Source: Micromonospora rifamycinica (GTDB lineage Bacteria > Actinomycetota > Actinomycetes > Mycobacteriales > Micromonosporaceae). From it: a stretch of 64,000 bases of DNA. A program made the position numbers and the translations under genes. Position 1 is the stretch's first letter, and each line of letters begins with the position of its first letter. Below are positions 9,586 through 18,451 of the stretch, in pieces. The stretch is taken from contig NZ_LT607752.1 in assembly GCF_900090265.1 (NCBI RefSeq), forward strand, positions 620,001 through 684,000. The letters are read 5' to 3'. Below the pieces are notes generated by a model. That model made no database searches, had not been told where the DNA came from, and saw only the letters and a program-made list of their open reading frames with translations.

Positions 9586-10000
9586 CGCCACCTCCCGGGA
9601 ACCCCTCGGGCAGCGCCACCCGGACCACCCGGCCCGGCTGCTCCAGCTCGGCCGGGTCGAAGACACCGTTGGCGTCGCAGAGCTGCCAGAAGGCGGTCGG
9701 GTCGCCGACCGTACGCCCGGCCAGCAGGTCCACCCGGTCCCCGTCGGCGACCGGCTCCCAGCCGGCGGTGGCGAGCCGCTCGGCGGGGGGCACGAACCGG
9801 CGGCGCAGGTGCACGATCTCCTCGCCGGTGTCCGGGTCGACGGTGACCGTGGTGCCGACGGCGGCGTACCGGCTGTCCGGGGCGACCGCCCCGGGGGCCG
9901 GCGTGCCGACGCCACCCGCGCCGGTGGCGGCGAAGAGGGTCTCCGCGACCCGGCTCTGCGCGGCGACCAGGGCCGGGTCGGTGTCGGTCGGGTCGCTCAT
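9578..10000 (-). CDS. LysM-like tail protein (Afp7/gp53 C-terminal type)
   Basis: 140 aa, ATG at 10000. The C-terminal part, GWEPVADGDRVDLLAGRTV and PTAFWQLCDANGVFDP, matches the LysM-like fold found in phage tail protein X/gp53 and eCIS baseplate inner-ring proteins; in many eCIS it is fused behind the CIS tube domain. Here it is a separate gene directly behind the CIS tube gene (4-nt overlap), which supports a common function at the tube-baseplate junction. The N-terminal ~60 residues are low complexity. Confidence 0.7.
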   Translation of the reverse strand: MSDPTDTDPALVAAQSRVAETLFAATGAGGVGTPAPGAVAPDSRYAAVGTTVTVDPDTGEEIVHLRRRFVPPAERLATAGWEPVADGDRVDLLAGRTVGDPTAFWQLCDANGVFDPAELEQPGRVVRVALPEGFPGGGDA

Positions 10001-10641
10001 GGCAGCCGGTCGATGCCGAGGTCGGCCAGCCGTCCGCCGCGGGCCCGGCCGGCGAGCTGTTCGAGCTGCTGGTGGGCGGCCATGGCCAGGCCACCGGCCC
10101 GGCCGTCGGTGCCCACGTCGTTGACGGTCAGCACCCGCAGACCGAGTCGGATCTTGGCGCGGATCGGGTTCAGCATCGGGTCGAACGCCTCCTCGGTGAT
10201 GGTCAGCTCGGTGATCCGTACCGGCCAGAGCCGGCGTCGTCCGAAGGCCAGCAGCACCAGCGGCGCCGGGGGTGGCACCACCTCCAGGGTGCCGGCGGCC
10301 AGCAGCGCCGCCGCGTCCTGCACCGCGGCCAGGCTGGGGTAGGCCAGCGATTCCAGGGCGGCGAGCTGGGCGGTCAGCCCCAGCTCCACCGTGTCCGGGT
10401 CGGTGAGCTGGTCGGCGGCGTCGAGGTCGGCCTCCAGGGTGAGCGTCTGCACCGGCGGGCCGGTGATCCGCAACGCCTCGCCCCGCGCCCCGCCCTCGGC
10501 CCCGGCGGTCTTGAGCTGGAAGCCGCGGGTCAACGAGTCCGGGTTGTACTGCAGGGTGATCACCCGACGGCTGCGTCCGCTGTCCGGGTCGAGCACGACC
10601 AGGCCGGCGCGGAGCAGCCGAGGGCTGAGGGGACTGGTCAC
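9997..10641 (-). CDS. Contractile injection system tube-type protein (CIS_tube, Pvc7 N-terminal domain)
   Basis: 214 aa. The start is set at the GTG (10641) that overlaps the TGA of the giant gene. RRVITLQYNPDSLTRGFQLK is the signature of the CIS tube initiator family (Afp7/Pvc7 N-terminal domain), and RIRLGLRVLTVNDVGT near the C-terminus is also typical. Homologues sit at the base of the tube and anchor it in the baseplate. It is followed by the stand-alone LysM gene, so the common two-domain protein is split in this locus. Confidence 0.85.
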   Translation of the reverse strand: MTSPLSPRLLRAGLVVLDPDSGRSRRVITLQYNPDSLTRGFQLKTAGAEGGARGEALRITGPPVQTLTLEADLDAADQLTDPDTVELGLTAQLAALESLAYPSLAAVQDAAALLAAGTLEVVPPPAPLVLLAFGRRRLWPVRITELTITEEAFDPMLNPIRAKIRLGLRVLTVNDVGTDGRAGGLAMAAHQQLEQLAGRARGGRLADLGIDRLP

Positions 10642-13600
10642 GGGGTGCCTCCAGAGGTGGGACGCCGCCAGCGGATCCGCTCCGCCACGGCCCGGGTGAT
10701 CCGGCCCTGCATCAGCAGCGGGTCCAACCCGCTGAAGTCGACAGTGCAGTCGGTCAGGTCGGTGATCCGGATCTGCCCGGTGGACAGGCCGAGCCCGTCG
10801 AAGAGCAGGTTCACCCGGGCCACGGTGGCGCTCTGCAACGACACCGGTCGCAGCCGGCCCGGTCGGCCGACGCCACCGGCGGCCCTCCGTACCCCGCCGC
10901 CGACGGCGAGGTGCAGCAGCGCGTCCGGGGCCAGCACGATCTCGTTGCTGCCGCCCAGCGGCAGGGTGATCTCCCGGGGGTTGTTGACCGACAGGTCCAC
11001 GTCGACGTTGCTGATCGCCAGCAGGCCGGGCGGGCCGGTCGACGGCTCGTCGCTCTGCACGTCGGCGATGGTGTGCAGCAGGTCGTCGCGGGAGGCGGCG
11101 GTCGGTCGCAGCAGCCGGTTGAGGCGTACCAGGTGCGCGGTGCGGGCCTGGGCCACCTCGCCGGTGTCGAGCTGCCACCGCAGCAGGTCGATGTCGCTGT
11201 CCGGTGGGGGAGCGCCCTCCGCCCCGAAGCTGGGCAGGTGCACCCGGTAGACCAGGTCGTCGCCCTCGACGATGAACCGGCCCGGGGTCCACCACGGCAG
11301 CGCGCCGGTGAGCCGGCGGTAGTCGACCGCCCCGTCGCGCAACGTCAGCCGCACCTCCCAGCTCCGTTCGCCCCACAGGAAACCGTCGTGGGTGACGTCG
11401 AAGTCGATGTGCCCGTTGAGGCTGTCCAGCACCTCGCCGATGCGGTAGGCGTCCAGCACCCGGACCAGCGCGTCCCACTTCCCGGCCAGCGCGGCCCGGC
11501 GCTGCGCGCTGGTGGTCCGGGCGGGCGGCGGGGCCGGGATCGGGGAGCCGCCGCCGAGCATGGTGGCCAGGTCCAGCACGAACCGGGCGTTGCGGATGTC
11601 CAGCGACGGGAGTTCCCCCGACCCGCTGGTCAGGTCGTGGGTGAGGTCGCCGAGCAGCCCCTGCTCGACGAAGATGTACAACCCGAGCCCGCTGTCGGCG
11701 AAGCTCAGCCCGGTCACCTCGCCACCGCGTACGGCGATCCGCTTGCCCGGGGCCGTCGTGCCGTCCGGTGCGGCCGGGTCCTGCTCGTAGCCGATCGAGG
11801 TGAACCGCAGCCCGTACTCGGGGCGGCCGGTCGGTGCGCCGAGGAACAGCAGTTGCCGACGCGGGTCGGCGGTGACCTGGGCGCTGATCGCGGTCAGCGT
11901 GGGCTGCGCCAGGTTGAGCCGCAGCCCGCCGTGGTCGAGGAAGTCGACGCTGAGCCCACCGGCGGTGAAGTCGGCCGTGCCACCGGACAGGAAGGTGCCG
12001 ATGTCGAAGCCGACCCGGGCCGCCTCGATCGCCCCGATCCGCAGGCCGCCGAGGATCCGCATCCCCTCCGCCGTGCGGGTCGCCTCCACCAGGAAGCCGT
12101 CCTGCCCGGCGGCCGGCACCAGCCGCAGCTCCCCGAGCACCGCCTCGATGTCCGGGTTGAGGCGGATGGTGACGCCGTCGTGCAGGTCGACCAGCAGCCC
12201 GCTGGCCCGGGTCTGCTGCACCACCAGCTCCCGCAGCAGCAGCCGGCGGAACCGGCCGCCGGGGGTGCCGGCCGGGTACAGGTCGACCCGGGCCCGGGCG
12301 CTGATGCCGAGCAGGGTGATCGCCCCCGCCCCCGACGGGATCCGCAGGCCGAGCGCCGCGCCCTGCCAGTTCAGCGCGTCCACCGAGATGGTGGCCAGGC
12401 TCAGCCCCGGCTGCCCGTCCGGGCCGATCTCGATGTGGTCCGGGCCGACGGTGACCACGCCGGTGTCCAGCCCCTGGATGCTGACCTGCTGGTCGTGCTC
12501 GCCGGGGCGGGGACCGACGCCGAGCTGAGCCTCACCGCCGACCACCCGGGCCTGGATCCGGCCGCCCCGGCCGAAGGCGAGGGTGAGCTGGGCGGCCCAC
12601 AGCGCGCCGTCGACGTGCAGCGCGGCGTCGATCCGGCCGGCGATCTCCACCCGGGTGGCCCCGGTGGTGAGCCGTCCGGCGGTCAGCCCCGCCGCCGCCG
12701 ACCAGCGCAGGCCGCGCAGGTCCACGTCGAGGATCTCCAGCGGCGGCCGGTCCGGCTCCCCGGCCGGGAGCGGTTCGGGCCGGCCGAGGCCGACGTCGAG
12801 CACCCCGTCGCGGTAGCGCAGGTCCCGGCCGGTGACCCGGGCGATGTGCAGCCGCTCCAGGTGCAGCGCGGCGGTGGCCGGGACGACCCGACCGGCGGCG
12901 TCGCGCTGCTCCGGCGCGCTGTCCCAGCGTCCGCTGGCGGTCAGCCCGTCCAGCACGGTCGGCCCCCGGGAGACGATCCGCCCGTCGCCGGCCCGCCAGT
13001 CGATCGCGCCCAGCTCGATGCGGGCCGGGCCGACGTCCTCGAAGCGCAGCCCGCCGGCCCGCTCGGTGACCAACCGCCCGCCCAGGCCGGCCCGGCGTAC
13101 GGTGACCGCGCCGTCCGGGGTCCGCAGGGTGGTGTCGGTGAGGGTGAGCCCGTCGAGCTGGAGGCGTTGGCTGTCGGTGGGGTCGCTGACGATCCGGCCG
13201 GTCACCGGGTCGACCTGGTGCGGCCCGGCCCGGATCAGGTCCACGGTGACCGTGGCGGCGTTCGGGGTGGCCGCCCGGCCATCCACGGTGCCGGTGATCG
13301 TGGTGGGGCCGCCCTGCACCGCCCGGGAGATCACGCTGAACCGCAGCCGGTCGAGCTGGCCGACGGTCAACCGCCCGCTGTAGGTCAGCTCCGCGCTGGT
13401 GAGGTCCACCTCGAGGTCGCGCAGCCGCACTCCGATCAGCGCGCCGGAGACCACCTCGACGCTCATCCCCGGTGCCGGGTCGGTGACGTCCATGCCGATC
13501 CGGTCGGCGTCGATCCGGTCGATGACCAGGTTGCGGACCAGCGCGCTGCGGACCTGCCGGCCGGTGGCGGTCGCGCCGGTGCGGACCCGCACATCGAGGC

Positions 13601-16600
13601 TCATCCGGCCGATCCGGGTGCTGCCCCGGGAGTAGAGGCTGCGGCCGGGGGAGCTCATGGTCAGCCCGGTCAGCTCGGTCTGCTCCACCACCAGGTCGGG
13701 CAGGCGCAGGTCGTCGCCGTCGGGCAGTACCCGGCCGTGGATCGCCTCGCCGGGCGTGCCGTCGGCGCGGGCCGGCGCGGTGAAGGCGATCCGCTGGGCC
13801 TGCATGCCGGGGCCGGAGAACCCGGTCACCGCCAGCTCGCCGACGCCGAAACCGACGGCGGTCCGGCCGACCGGCAACCCCTGGGCGGCGGCCGGGCCGG
13901 CCAGCTCGGCCGGGAGCCGGCCGCCGCCGACGGTGTCGAGGTCGGCGCGCACCCGCAGCCGGGACGCCGCCAGCCGCTCCACGGCGGTGGCCCCGGCCCG
14001 GACGTCGGTGGCGGTCAGCTCGGCCAACCGCACCTCCACCCCCAGGGTGGCCGGGTCCAGGGCGACGTCGAGCCCGCCGACGGTCAGCCCGCCGACGGTG
14101 ACGCCGAAGTACCGGCCGGCCCGCTCCCGCAGCAGCTGGAGCTCCTGTTCCTGGGCCCGGGTGCGGTGCCCCGGCAGGTACCGGCCGACGGGGTCGACCG
14201 GCTCGGCGGCCAGCGACTCCAGCTCCCGCAACCGGTCCAGGTCGGTCAGCCAGCGGGTCAGCTCGGCCCGCCGGTCCGCCCACCGCGGTTCGTCGGGCAG
14301 CGCGGCGAGCTGGGCGGTGACGTCGGCCCGGGTGGGCAGGGCGCCGGCGGTCAGCCGCAGCGCCGGTGCGCCGGCCGGGCCGGGCAGCAGCCGTACCCCG
14401 GCGAGGGTGGCCGACCCGGTGCTGCCCCGGGCCGTCGTCGCGGCGTCGGTGGGCCGGCGGTCGCGGCGGAAGCGGGTGATCAGCTCGTCGTCGGGCAGGT
14501 ACTCCCCGGCGCGCGACGGCAGGGACGCCTCGGCGTGGATCGGATCGATCTCCACGCCGACGGCCTCGACCCGGCCGGTGAGCCCGGTGACCCGGATGCC
14601 GCCGACGTCGATCGCGCCGCCGACGGACTGGCGCAGCTGGTCGGAGAGCTCGACCAGCCGGCGACGTTCGGCCTCCGACAGCGACTCGGCGTGCCAGCGG
14701 TGCCGGGCCTCCAACCGGTGCAGTTCCCGCTCCGCCGGCTCCAGCGCGGCGAGCTGGCTGTCGACCGCGCGCAGCCGCTCGTCGAGGGCGGCGCGGGCCG
14801 TCGGCGGGGCGGTGTCGCGCCGCAGCCGCAGCGACTCCTGTTCGGCGCGTAGCCGGGCCGGCAGGCTGGTGGCCACCCCGATCAGGGTGCGTTCCACCTC
14901 GATCCGGCCGATCTGCTGCAGGCCGGCGAAGGAGAGCCCCTCGGCGGTGGCGCTGGAGAAGCTGACCCGCAGCGAGTGCATCATCTCGACCGCGTCGGTG
15001 ACCCGTTCGCCGACCCCGCGGGGTGGGCGGAACACCCCGTCGGTGAGCAGGCCGATGGTGGCGTTGGCCAGCGGGGTGAAGATCTCCCCGGCGGTCAGCG
15101 AGGTGAACTGCTGGGCCAGGAAGGGCGCCCCGGCGGTGTACGGGGCCAGCAGCGCGTCGCTGATCTTGGACAGGAACGGCAGTCCACCGTAGAACGAGAT
15201 GACGTTGTGCAGCAGGTGGATCAGCGGATCGATGATGGGGATGCCGACCCAGCCCTGCCGGCCCGGTTCGGTCAGGTTCTCCTGCCCGGTGGCCCCGGCC
15301 CGGAAGGCCAGCGTGGACAGCCCGAACCGGCTCAACCCGAGCAACCCTCCGGGCAACCCGTCGCTGGCGTACACCACGTCGGAGACGCTCAACGCACCCA
15401 TCCCGGCCTGCGCGCCGACCGGCCGGTCGTAGCCCCGGTCGGAGAACGACGCGACGATGTCCAGGTCGGTCAGGGTGACCCGGCCGGTCCGCAGCGAACT
15501 GCCGGTGAAGGTGCGGTTCACCCCGTCGAGTTCCAGCCGGGGCAGCCGGACCCGCAGCACCCCCTGCCGGGCGTCCACCGACAGCGACAGCCGGTTGGTG
15601 CGCTCCCGGTCGGTGTCGCGCAGCCGGGCGCCGCCCAGGTCGCCGCTGATCCACTGGGCGTCGTGCAGGTCGAACTCGTCGACGGTCACCTCGTCGGTGA
15701 ACAGGCTCAACCCGGTGCGGCTGAGGAACAGCAGCTTCAGCCCGACCGCGACCAGCCGGGCCAGGTCACCGACCACGGTCGGCAGGCCGTCAGTGCGCAG
15801 CGCCTCCGGCTCGAACGAGGGCCTTCGGGTGGCGTGGTAGAGCCGCAGCTCCGCGACCAGGGTCGCCAGGTCGGGCAGCAGGTCCGCGCGGACCTCCCGG
15901 GAGCGCAGGAACACCCACCGCCGGTCGTCCAGCGCGTACGCCTGGATGATCAGCGAGCGCAGCTCGGTGGCCCGCTCGGCCCGCCAGATCCGGTCGTCGC
16001 GCAGCCGGTCCCGGAGCTGGTCGCGGGCCTCGGCGCGGCGCGGACCGGAGATCGCGGTGGTGGCGAGGGAGGCCCGCATCTGCGGGGTCATCCCGGACTG
16101 CATCCGGGCCCACCGGTCCGGGTCGTCGGCGGCCAGCCGGGCCTGGTCGGCCACCGGCAGGTTCCGCACCAGCTGGAACGCCAGCCACGCCTCCCGGGGG
16201 TTGACCGCCCAGTCGGTCAGCCCGATCGCCAGCAGGCCGCGGGCCTGCCGCTCCAGGTGCGCCGGGTCGCGCAGCGCGAGCAGGTCGAGCAGCTCGGCCC
16301 GCCACCTCTCGTCAGTCAGGTACGCGTCCGGCAGGGCGGCGAGGATACGGTCCAGGTCGCGCAGCGCGTCCAACCGGTGCACGGCGGTCCGCAACGCCTC
16401 CCGCCCACGGGCATCCGGGCCGGCGGTCGCGCCGGTCGGCCGGTCGTAGCCGATCAGCCGGCGGACCAGCTCCACGGCGTTCACCCCGTCCAACCCGCCC
16501 TGCACCACCCGGTGGACGTCGGCGACGAGCCGTTCGGCGTCGACCTGCCCGGCGCTGCGTCGACGGCGGTCCCACGGCTCGGCGAGGGTGCCGACCCCGG

Positions 16601-18212
16601 TGTAGCCGCCGCCCAGCACGTCGGCGGCGGGGATGTTCTCCTCCAGCCGGTCGAACCAGCTGCCCTGGTCCAGCCGTCGCCACCGGTCCTGGGTGGCCAG
16701 CGGGAGGCTGCGCAGCAGCAGGTACGCGAAGCGGGCCTCGTGGTCGCGGATCGCCCAGTCGAACAGCCCGTACGACAGCAGCCCCTCCACCCGGGCCAGG
16801 TTCCGGTGCTCCGGGCGGGCGGCGAGGACGACCAGCAGCCGGGGGCCGAGCGGCGCGTCGACCCGCTTCTCCTCCCACGGCAGGTGGTCGAGCAGGGTGT
16901 CGACGTGACCGCTGTCGTCGAGCCGGCGGACCACGTACCGCAGCCGTGGCCCCGGCTCGGGCGGTCCCGCGCCGGCCGCCGTGGTGGTGGTCGGGGCGCC
17001 GGCGGTGGGTGCGGCGGGGGCCAGCTCGGCCAGCAGCCGCAGCGCCTCGTCGCCCTGCCGGTCGCCGACCAGCCGTTCGATGCGGCGCAGCCGCGCGCCC
17101 AGGTCGGTGTCGCGGTCGAGCCGGGCGTCGTCGGTCTGCGCGTCCCGCAGCGCGGTGACCTGCTCCCGCAGGGCGTCGGCGTCGCTGCCCGCCGGGGGCC
17201 GCTCGGCCAGCAACGCCCGGAAGTGCGCCCTGCGGTCACCGCCCAGCAGCTCCCGCAGCACGCTGGTCCGCAGCGCCCGCAGCACGTTCAGCGCGGTCCG
17301 CCGCTGCACCGGGTCGAGCCCGTCGGTGGCCAACCCGTGCACGTTGTCGGCCTCCAGCACCCGCAGCAGGTAGGGGGTCTGCCCGCCGAGGGCGGCCAGC
17401 GCGGCGCGCGGGTAGGCCCGGTGGTGGTCGTCGTCGAGGTTGCCGGCCAGGTCGGTACGCCGGGCCGCGGGCAGGCTGTGCACCAGGCTGCGGGCGACCA
17501 CGAACGGCAGGGTGTCCAGGATCCTCAGGCACCCGCGCACGTCGTCGCCGGAGACCCAGAGACCGTCGAGCAGGTCGACCAGCCGGGACCGTTCCGCTCG
17601 GTACCGGCGGTCCACCAGCGCGCCCAGCTCCGCCTCCAGCGGCCCCGTCCCGTCCTCGCCGGCCGGTGCCCGGTCGGCGGCCGGCGGGGTGGCCGGTCGC
17701 GGCGGGGTGGCGACCGCACCGGTGTCGGCGGCGACCGCACCGGCCGGCAGCCACGCCACCGGCGTCCACAGCGCCCGCCCGGCCGCGGCGGCGTCGGCCA
17801 GCGCCCGCGCCTCGGCCTCCGGGTCGGTCGCCCGCCTCCCGGGGTACGCCGGCGCGGCGTCCGCCTGGGCCAGGTGCCCCAGCTCGTGCACCAGCAGGGC
17901 CCGCCCGGCGGCCCGGGACGGGTCGAACCCCGGGGCGAGGTGCACCGCGCCGTCGGCCAGCAGCCCCCGCGCGCCGTGGTTGGCGGCCCGTCGGCCCGCC
18001 TCGCCGAGGCGCACCCGCACCGCGTCCGGCCGTAGGCCCAGCGCCGGGGCGTACCGGTCGACCAGCTCGCGGGTCAGCGCGGCGAGGGCGTCGTCGCGGT
18101 GCGGCGCGGGAGGCCCCGCCGGCCGGGCGGCGCGGTCGACGGCCGGGTCGGCGGCCGCCCGCGCGCCGGTGGTGTGGTGGGCGGCCCGGCCGGGTCCGCC
18201 GGGGGTGGTCAT
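10638..18212 (-). CDS. Giant eCIS-associated protein with N-terminal DUF4157 (HELGH) domain
   Basis: 2,524 aa, ATG at 18212 overlapping the upstream stop. Residues ~45-125 form a DUF4157 'eCIS core' metallopeptidase-like domain; HELGH is at 109-113. Residues ~190-800 are helical and contain a clear internal repeat: GLLSYGLFDWAIRDHEARF (477-495) and GLLAIGLTDWAVNPREAWL (658-676), each followed by a leucine-rich helix ending SLP or NLP. Residues ~840-2450 are mostly short beta-strand repeats of hydrophobic-x-hydrophobic type, reminiscent of AsmA/TamB-like barrels or beta-solenoids, with a hydrophobic patch near 990-1060. No separate tape-measure gene exists in the operon, so this could be a tape measure, a loaded effector, or both. 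Its position between the ATPase and the tube protein is unusual for a structural gene of this size. The function is unknown. Confidence 0.8.
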   Translation of the reverse strand: MTTPGGPGRAAHHTTGARAAADPAVDRAARPAGPPAPHRDDALAALTRELVDRYAPALGLRPDAVRVRLGEAGRRAANHGARGLLADGAVHLAPGFDPSRAAGRALLVHELGHLAQADAAPAYPGRRATDPEAEARALADAAAAGRALWTPVAWLPAGAVAADTGAVATPPRPATPPAADRAPAGEDGTGPLEAELGALVDRRYRAERSRLVDLLDGLWVSGDDVRGCLRILDTLPFVVARSLVHSLPAARRTDLAGNLDDDHHRAYPRAALAALGGQTPYLLRVLEADNVHGLATDGLDPVQRRTALNVLRALRTSVLRELLGGDRRAHFRALLAERPPAGSDADALREQVTALRDAQTDDARLDRDTDLGARLRRIERLVGDRQGDEALRLLAELAPAAPTAGAPTTTTAAGAGPPEPGPRLRYVVRRLDDSGHVDTLLDHLPWEEKRVDAPLGPRLLVVLAARPEHRNLARVEGLLSYGLFDWAIRDHEARFAYLLLRSLPLATQDRWRRLDQGSWFDRLEENIPAADVLGGGYTGVGTLAEPWDRRRRSAGQVDAERLVADVHRVVQGGLDGVNAVELVRRLIGYDRPTGATAGPDARGREALRTAVHRLDALRDLDRILAALPDAYLTDERWRAELLDLLALRDPAHLERQARGLLAIGLTDWAVNPREAWLAFQLVRNLPVADQARLAADDPDRWARMQSGMTPQMRASLATTAISGPRRAEARDQLRDRLRDDRIWRAERATELRSLIIQAYALDDRRWVFLRSREVRADLLPDLATLVAELRLYHATRRPSFEPEALRTDGLPTVVGDLARLVAVGLKLLFLSRTGLSLFTDEVTVDEFDLHDAQWISGDLGGARLRDTDRERTNRLSLSVDARQGVLRVRLPRLELDGVNRTFTGSSLRTGRVTLTDLDIVASFSDRGYDRPVGAQAGMGALSVSDVVYASDGLPGGLLGLSRFGLSTLAFRAGATGQENLTEPGRQGWVGIPIIDPLIHLLHNVISFYGGLPFLSKISDALLAPYTAGAPFLAQQFTSLTAGEIFTPLANATIGLLTDGVFRPPRGVGERVTDAVEMMHSLRVSFSSATAEGLSFAGLQQIGRIEVERTLIGVATSLPARLRAEQESLRLRRDTAPPTARAALDERLRAVDSQLAALEPAERELHRLEARHRWHAESLSEAERRRLVELSDQLRQSVGGAIDVGGIRVTGLTGRVEAVGVEIDPIHAEASLPSRAGEYLPDDELITRFRRDRRPTDAATTARGSTGSATLAGVRLLPGPAGAPALRLTAGALPTRADVTAQLAALPDEPRWADRRAELTRWLTDLDRLRELESLAAEPVDPVGRYLPGHRTRAQEQELQLLRERAGRYFGVTVGGLTVGGLDVALDPATLGVEVRLAELTATDVRAGATAVERLAASRLRVRADLDTVGGGRLPAELAGPAAAQGLPVGRTAVGFGVGELAVTGFSGPGMQAQRIAFTAPARADGTPGEAIHGRVLPDGDDLRLPDLVVEQTELTGLTMSSPGRSLYSRGSTRIGRMSLDVRVRTGATATGRQVRSALVRNLVIDRIDADRIGMDVTDPAPGMSVEVVSGALIGVRLRDLEVDLTSAELTYSGRLTVGQLDRLRFSVISRAVQGGPTTITGTVDGRAATPNAATVTVDLIRAGPHQVDPVTGRIVSDPTDSQRLQLDGLTLTDTTLRTPDGAVTVRRAGLGGRLVTERAGGLRFEDVGPARIELGAIDWRAGDGRIVSRGPTVLDGLTASGRWDSAPEQRDAAGRVVPATAALHLERLHIARVTGRDLRYRDGVLDVGLGRPEPLPAGEPDRPPLEILDVDLRGLRWSAAAGLTAGRLTTGATRVEIAGRIDAALHVDGALWAAQLTLAFGRGGRIQARVVGGEAQLGVGPRPGEHDQQVSIQGLDTGVVTVGPDHIEIGPDGQPGLSLATISVDALNWQGAALGLRIPSGAGAITLLGISARARVDLYPAGTPGGRFRRLLLRELVVQQTRASGLLVDLHDGVTIRLNPDIEAVLGELRLVPAAGQDGFLVEATRTAEGMRILGGLRIGAIEAARVGFDIGTFLSGGTADFTAGGLSVDFLDHGGLRLNLAQPTLTAISAQVTADPRRQLLFLGAPTGRPEYGLRFTSIGYEQDPAAPDGTTAPGKRIAVRGGEVTGLSFADSGLGLYIFVEQGLLGDLTHDLTSGSGELPSLDIRNARFVLDLATMLGGGSPIPAPPPARTTSAQRRAALAGKWDALVRVLDAYRIGEVLDSLNGHIDFDVTHDGFLWGERSWEVRLTLRDGAVDYRRLTGALPWWTPGRFIVEGDDLVYRVHLPSFGAEGAPPPDSDIDLLRWQLDTGEVAQARTAHLVRLNRLLRPTAASRDDLLHTIADVQSDEPSTGPPGLLAISNVDVDLSVNNPREITLPLGGSNEIVLAPDALLHLAVGGGVRRAAGGVGRPGRLRPVSLQSATVARVNLLFDGLGLSTGQIRITDLTDCTVDFSGLDPLLMQGRITRAVAERIRWRRPTSGGTP

Positions 18213-18451
18213 CGGCCCACCGCCGACGGACCCAGCCGGATCCAGATCGTCTCGGCCAGCACGGTCGGCAGGTCACCACCGGTCGGCGGGCCGGTGGTCG
18301 GGGTGCCCGCCGCCGGCAGGCCACGGTCGGCGACCAGCCGGCCCAGCCGCTCGCCCACCTCGGCCGCCAGCGTGCCGTCGACCGGCCCGTCGACGCCGGT
18401 GAGGACCAGCCGGCGGATGTCGACCTCGATGGCGGTGACCTCGACGTTCAT
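18209..18451 (-). CDS. Small conserved eCIS operon protein, 80 aa
   Basis: 80 aa, ATG at 18451 overlapping the ATPase stop as ATGA and ending with a TGA that overlaps the start of the giant gene. It begins MNVEVTAIEVDIRRLVLTGV and ends TVLAETIWIRLGPSAV. I recognise no domain. It has no signal peptide or membrane helix. Tight coupling on both sides argues that it is a real gene; a chaperone or adaptor for the giant DUF4157 protein is a reasonable but unproven guess. The frame is open further upstream only as a shadow of the ATPase gene. Confidence 0.75.
   Translation of the reverse strand: MNVEVTAIEVDIRRLVLTGVDGPVDGTLAAEVGERLGRLVADRGLPAAGTPTTGPPTGGDLPTVLAETIWIRLGPSAVGR

Noticed and set aside
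379..18035. Very long plus-strand open frames opposite the eCIS genes.
   Set aside because: Their translations are low-complexity Arg/Pro/Gly/His-rich shadows caused by GC-biased third positions; no family resemblance or ribosome sites.
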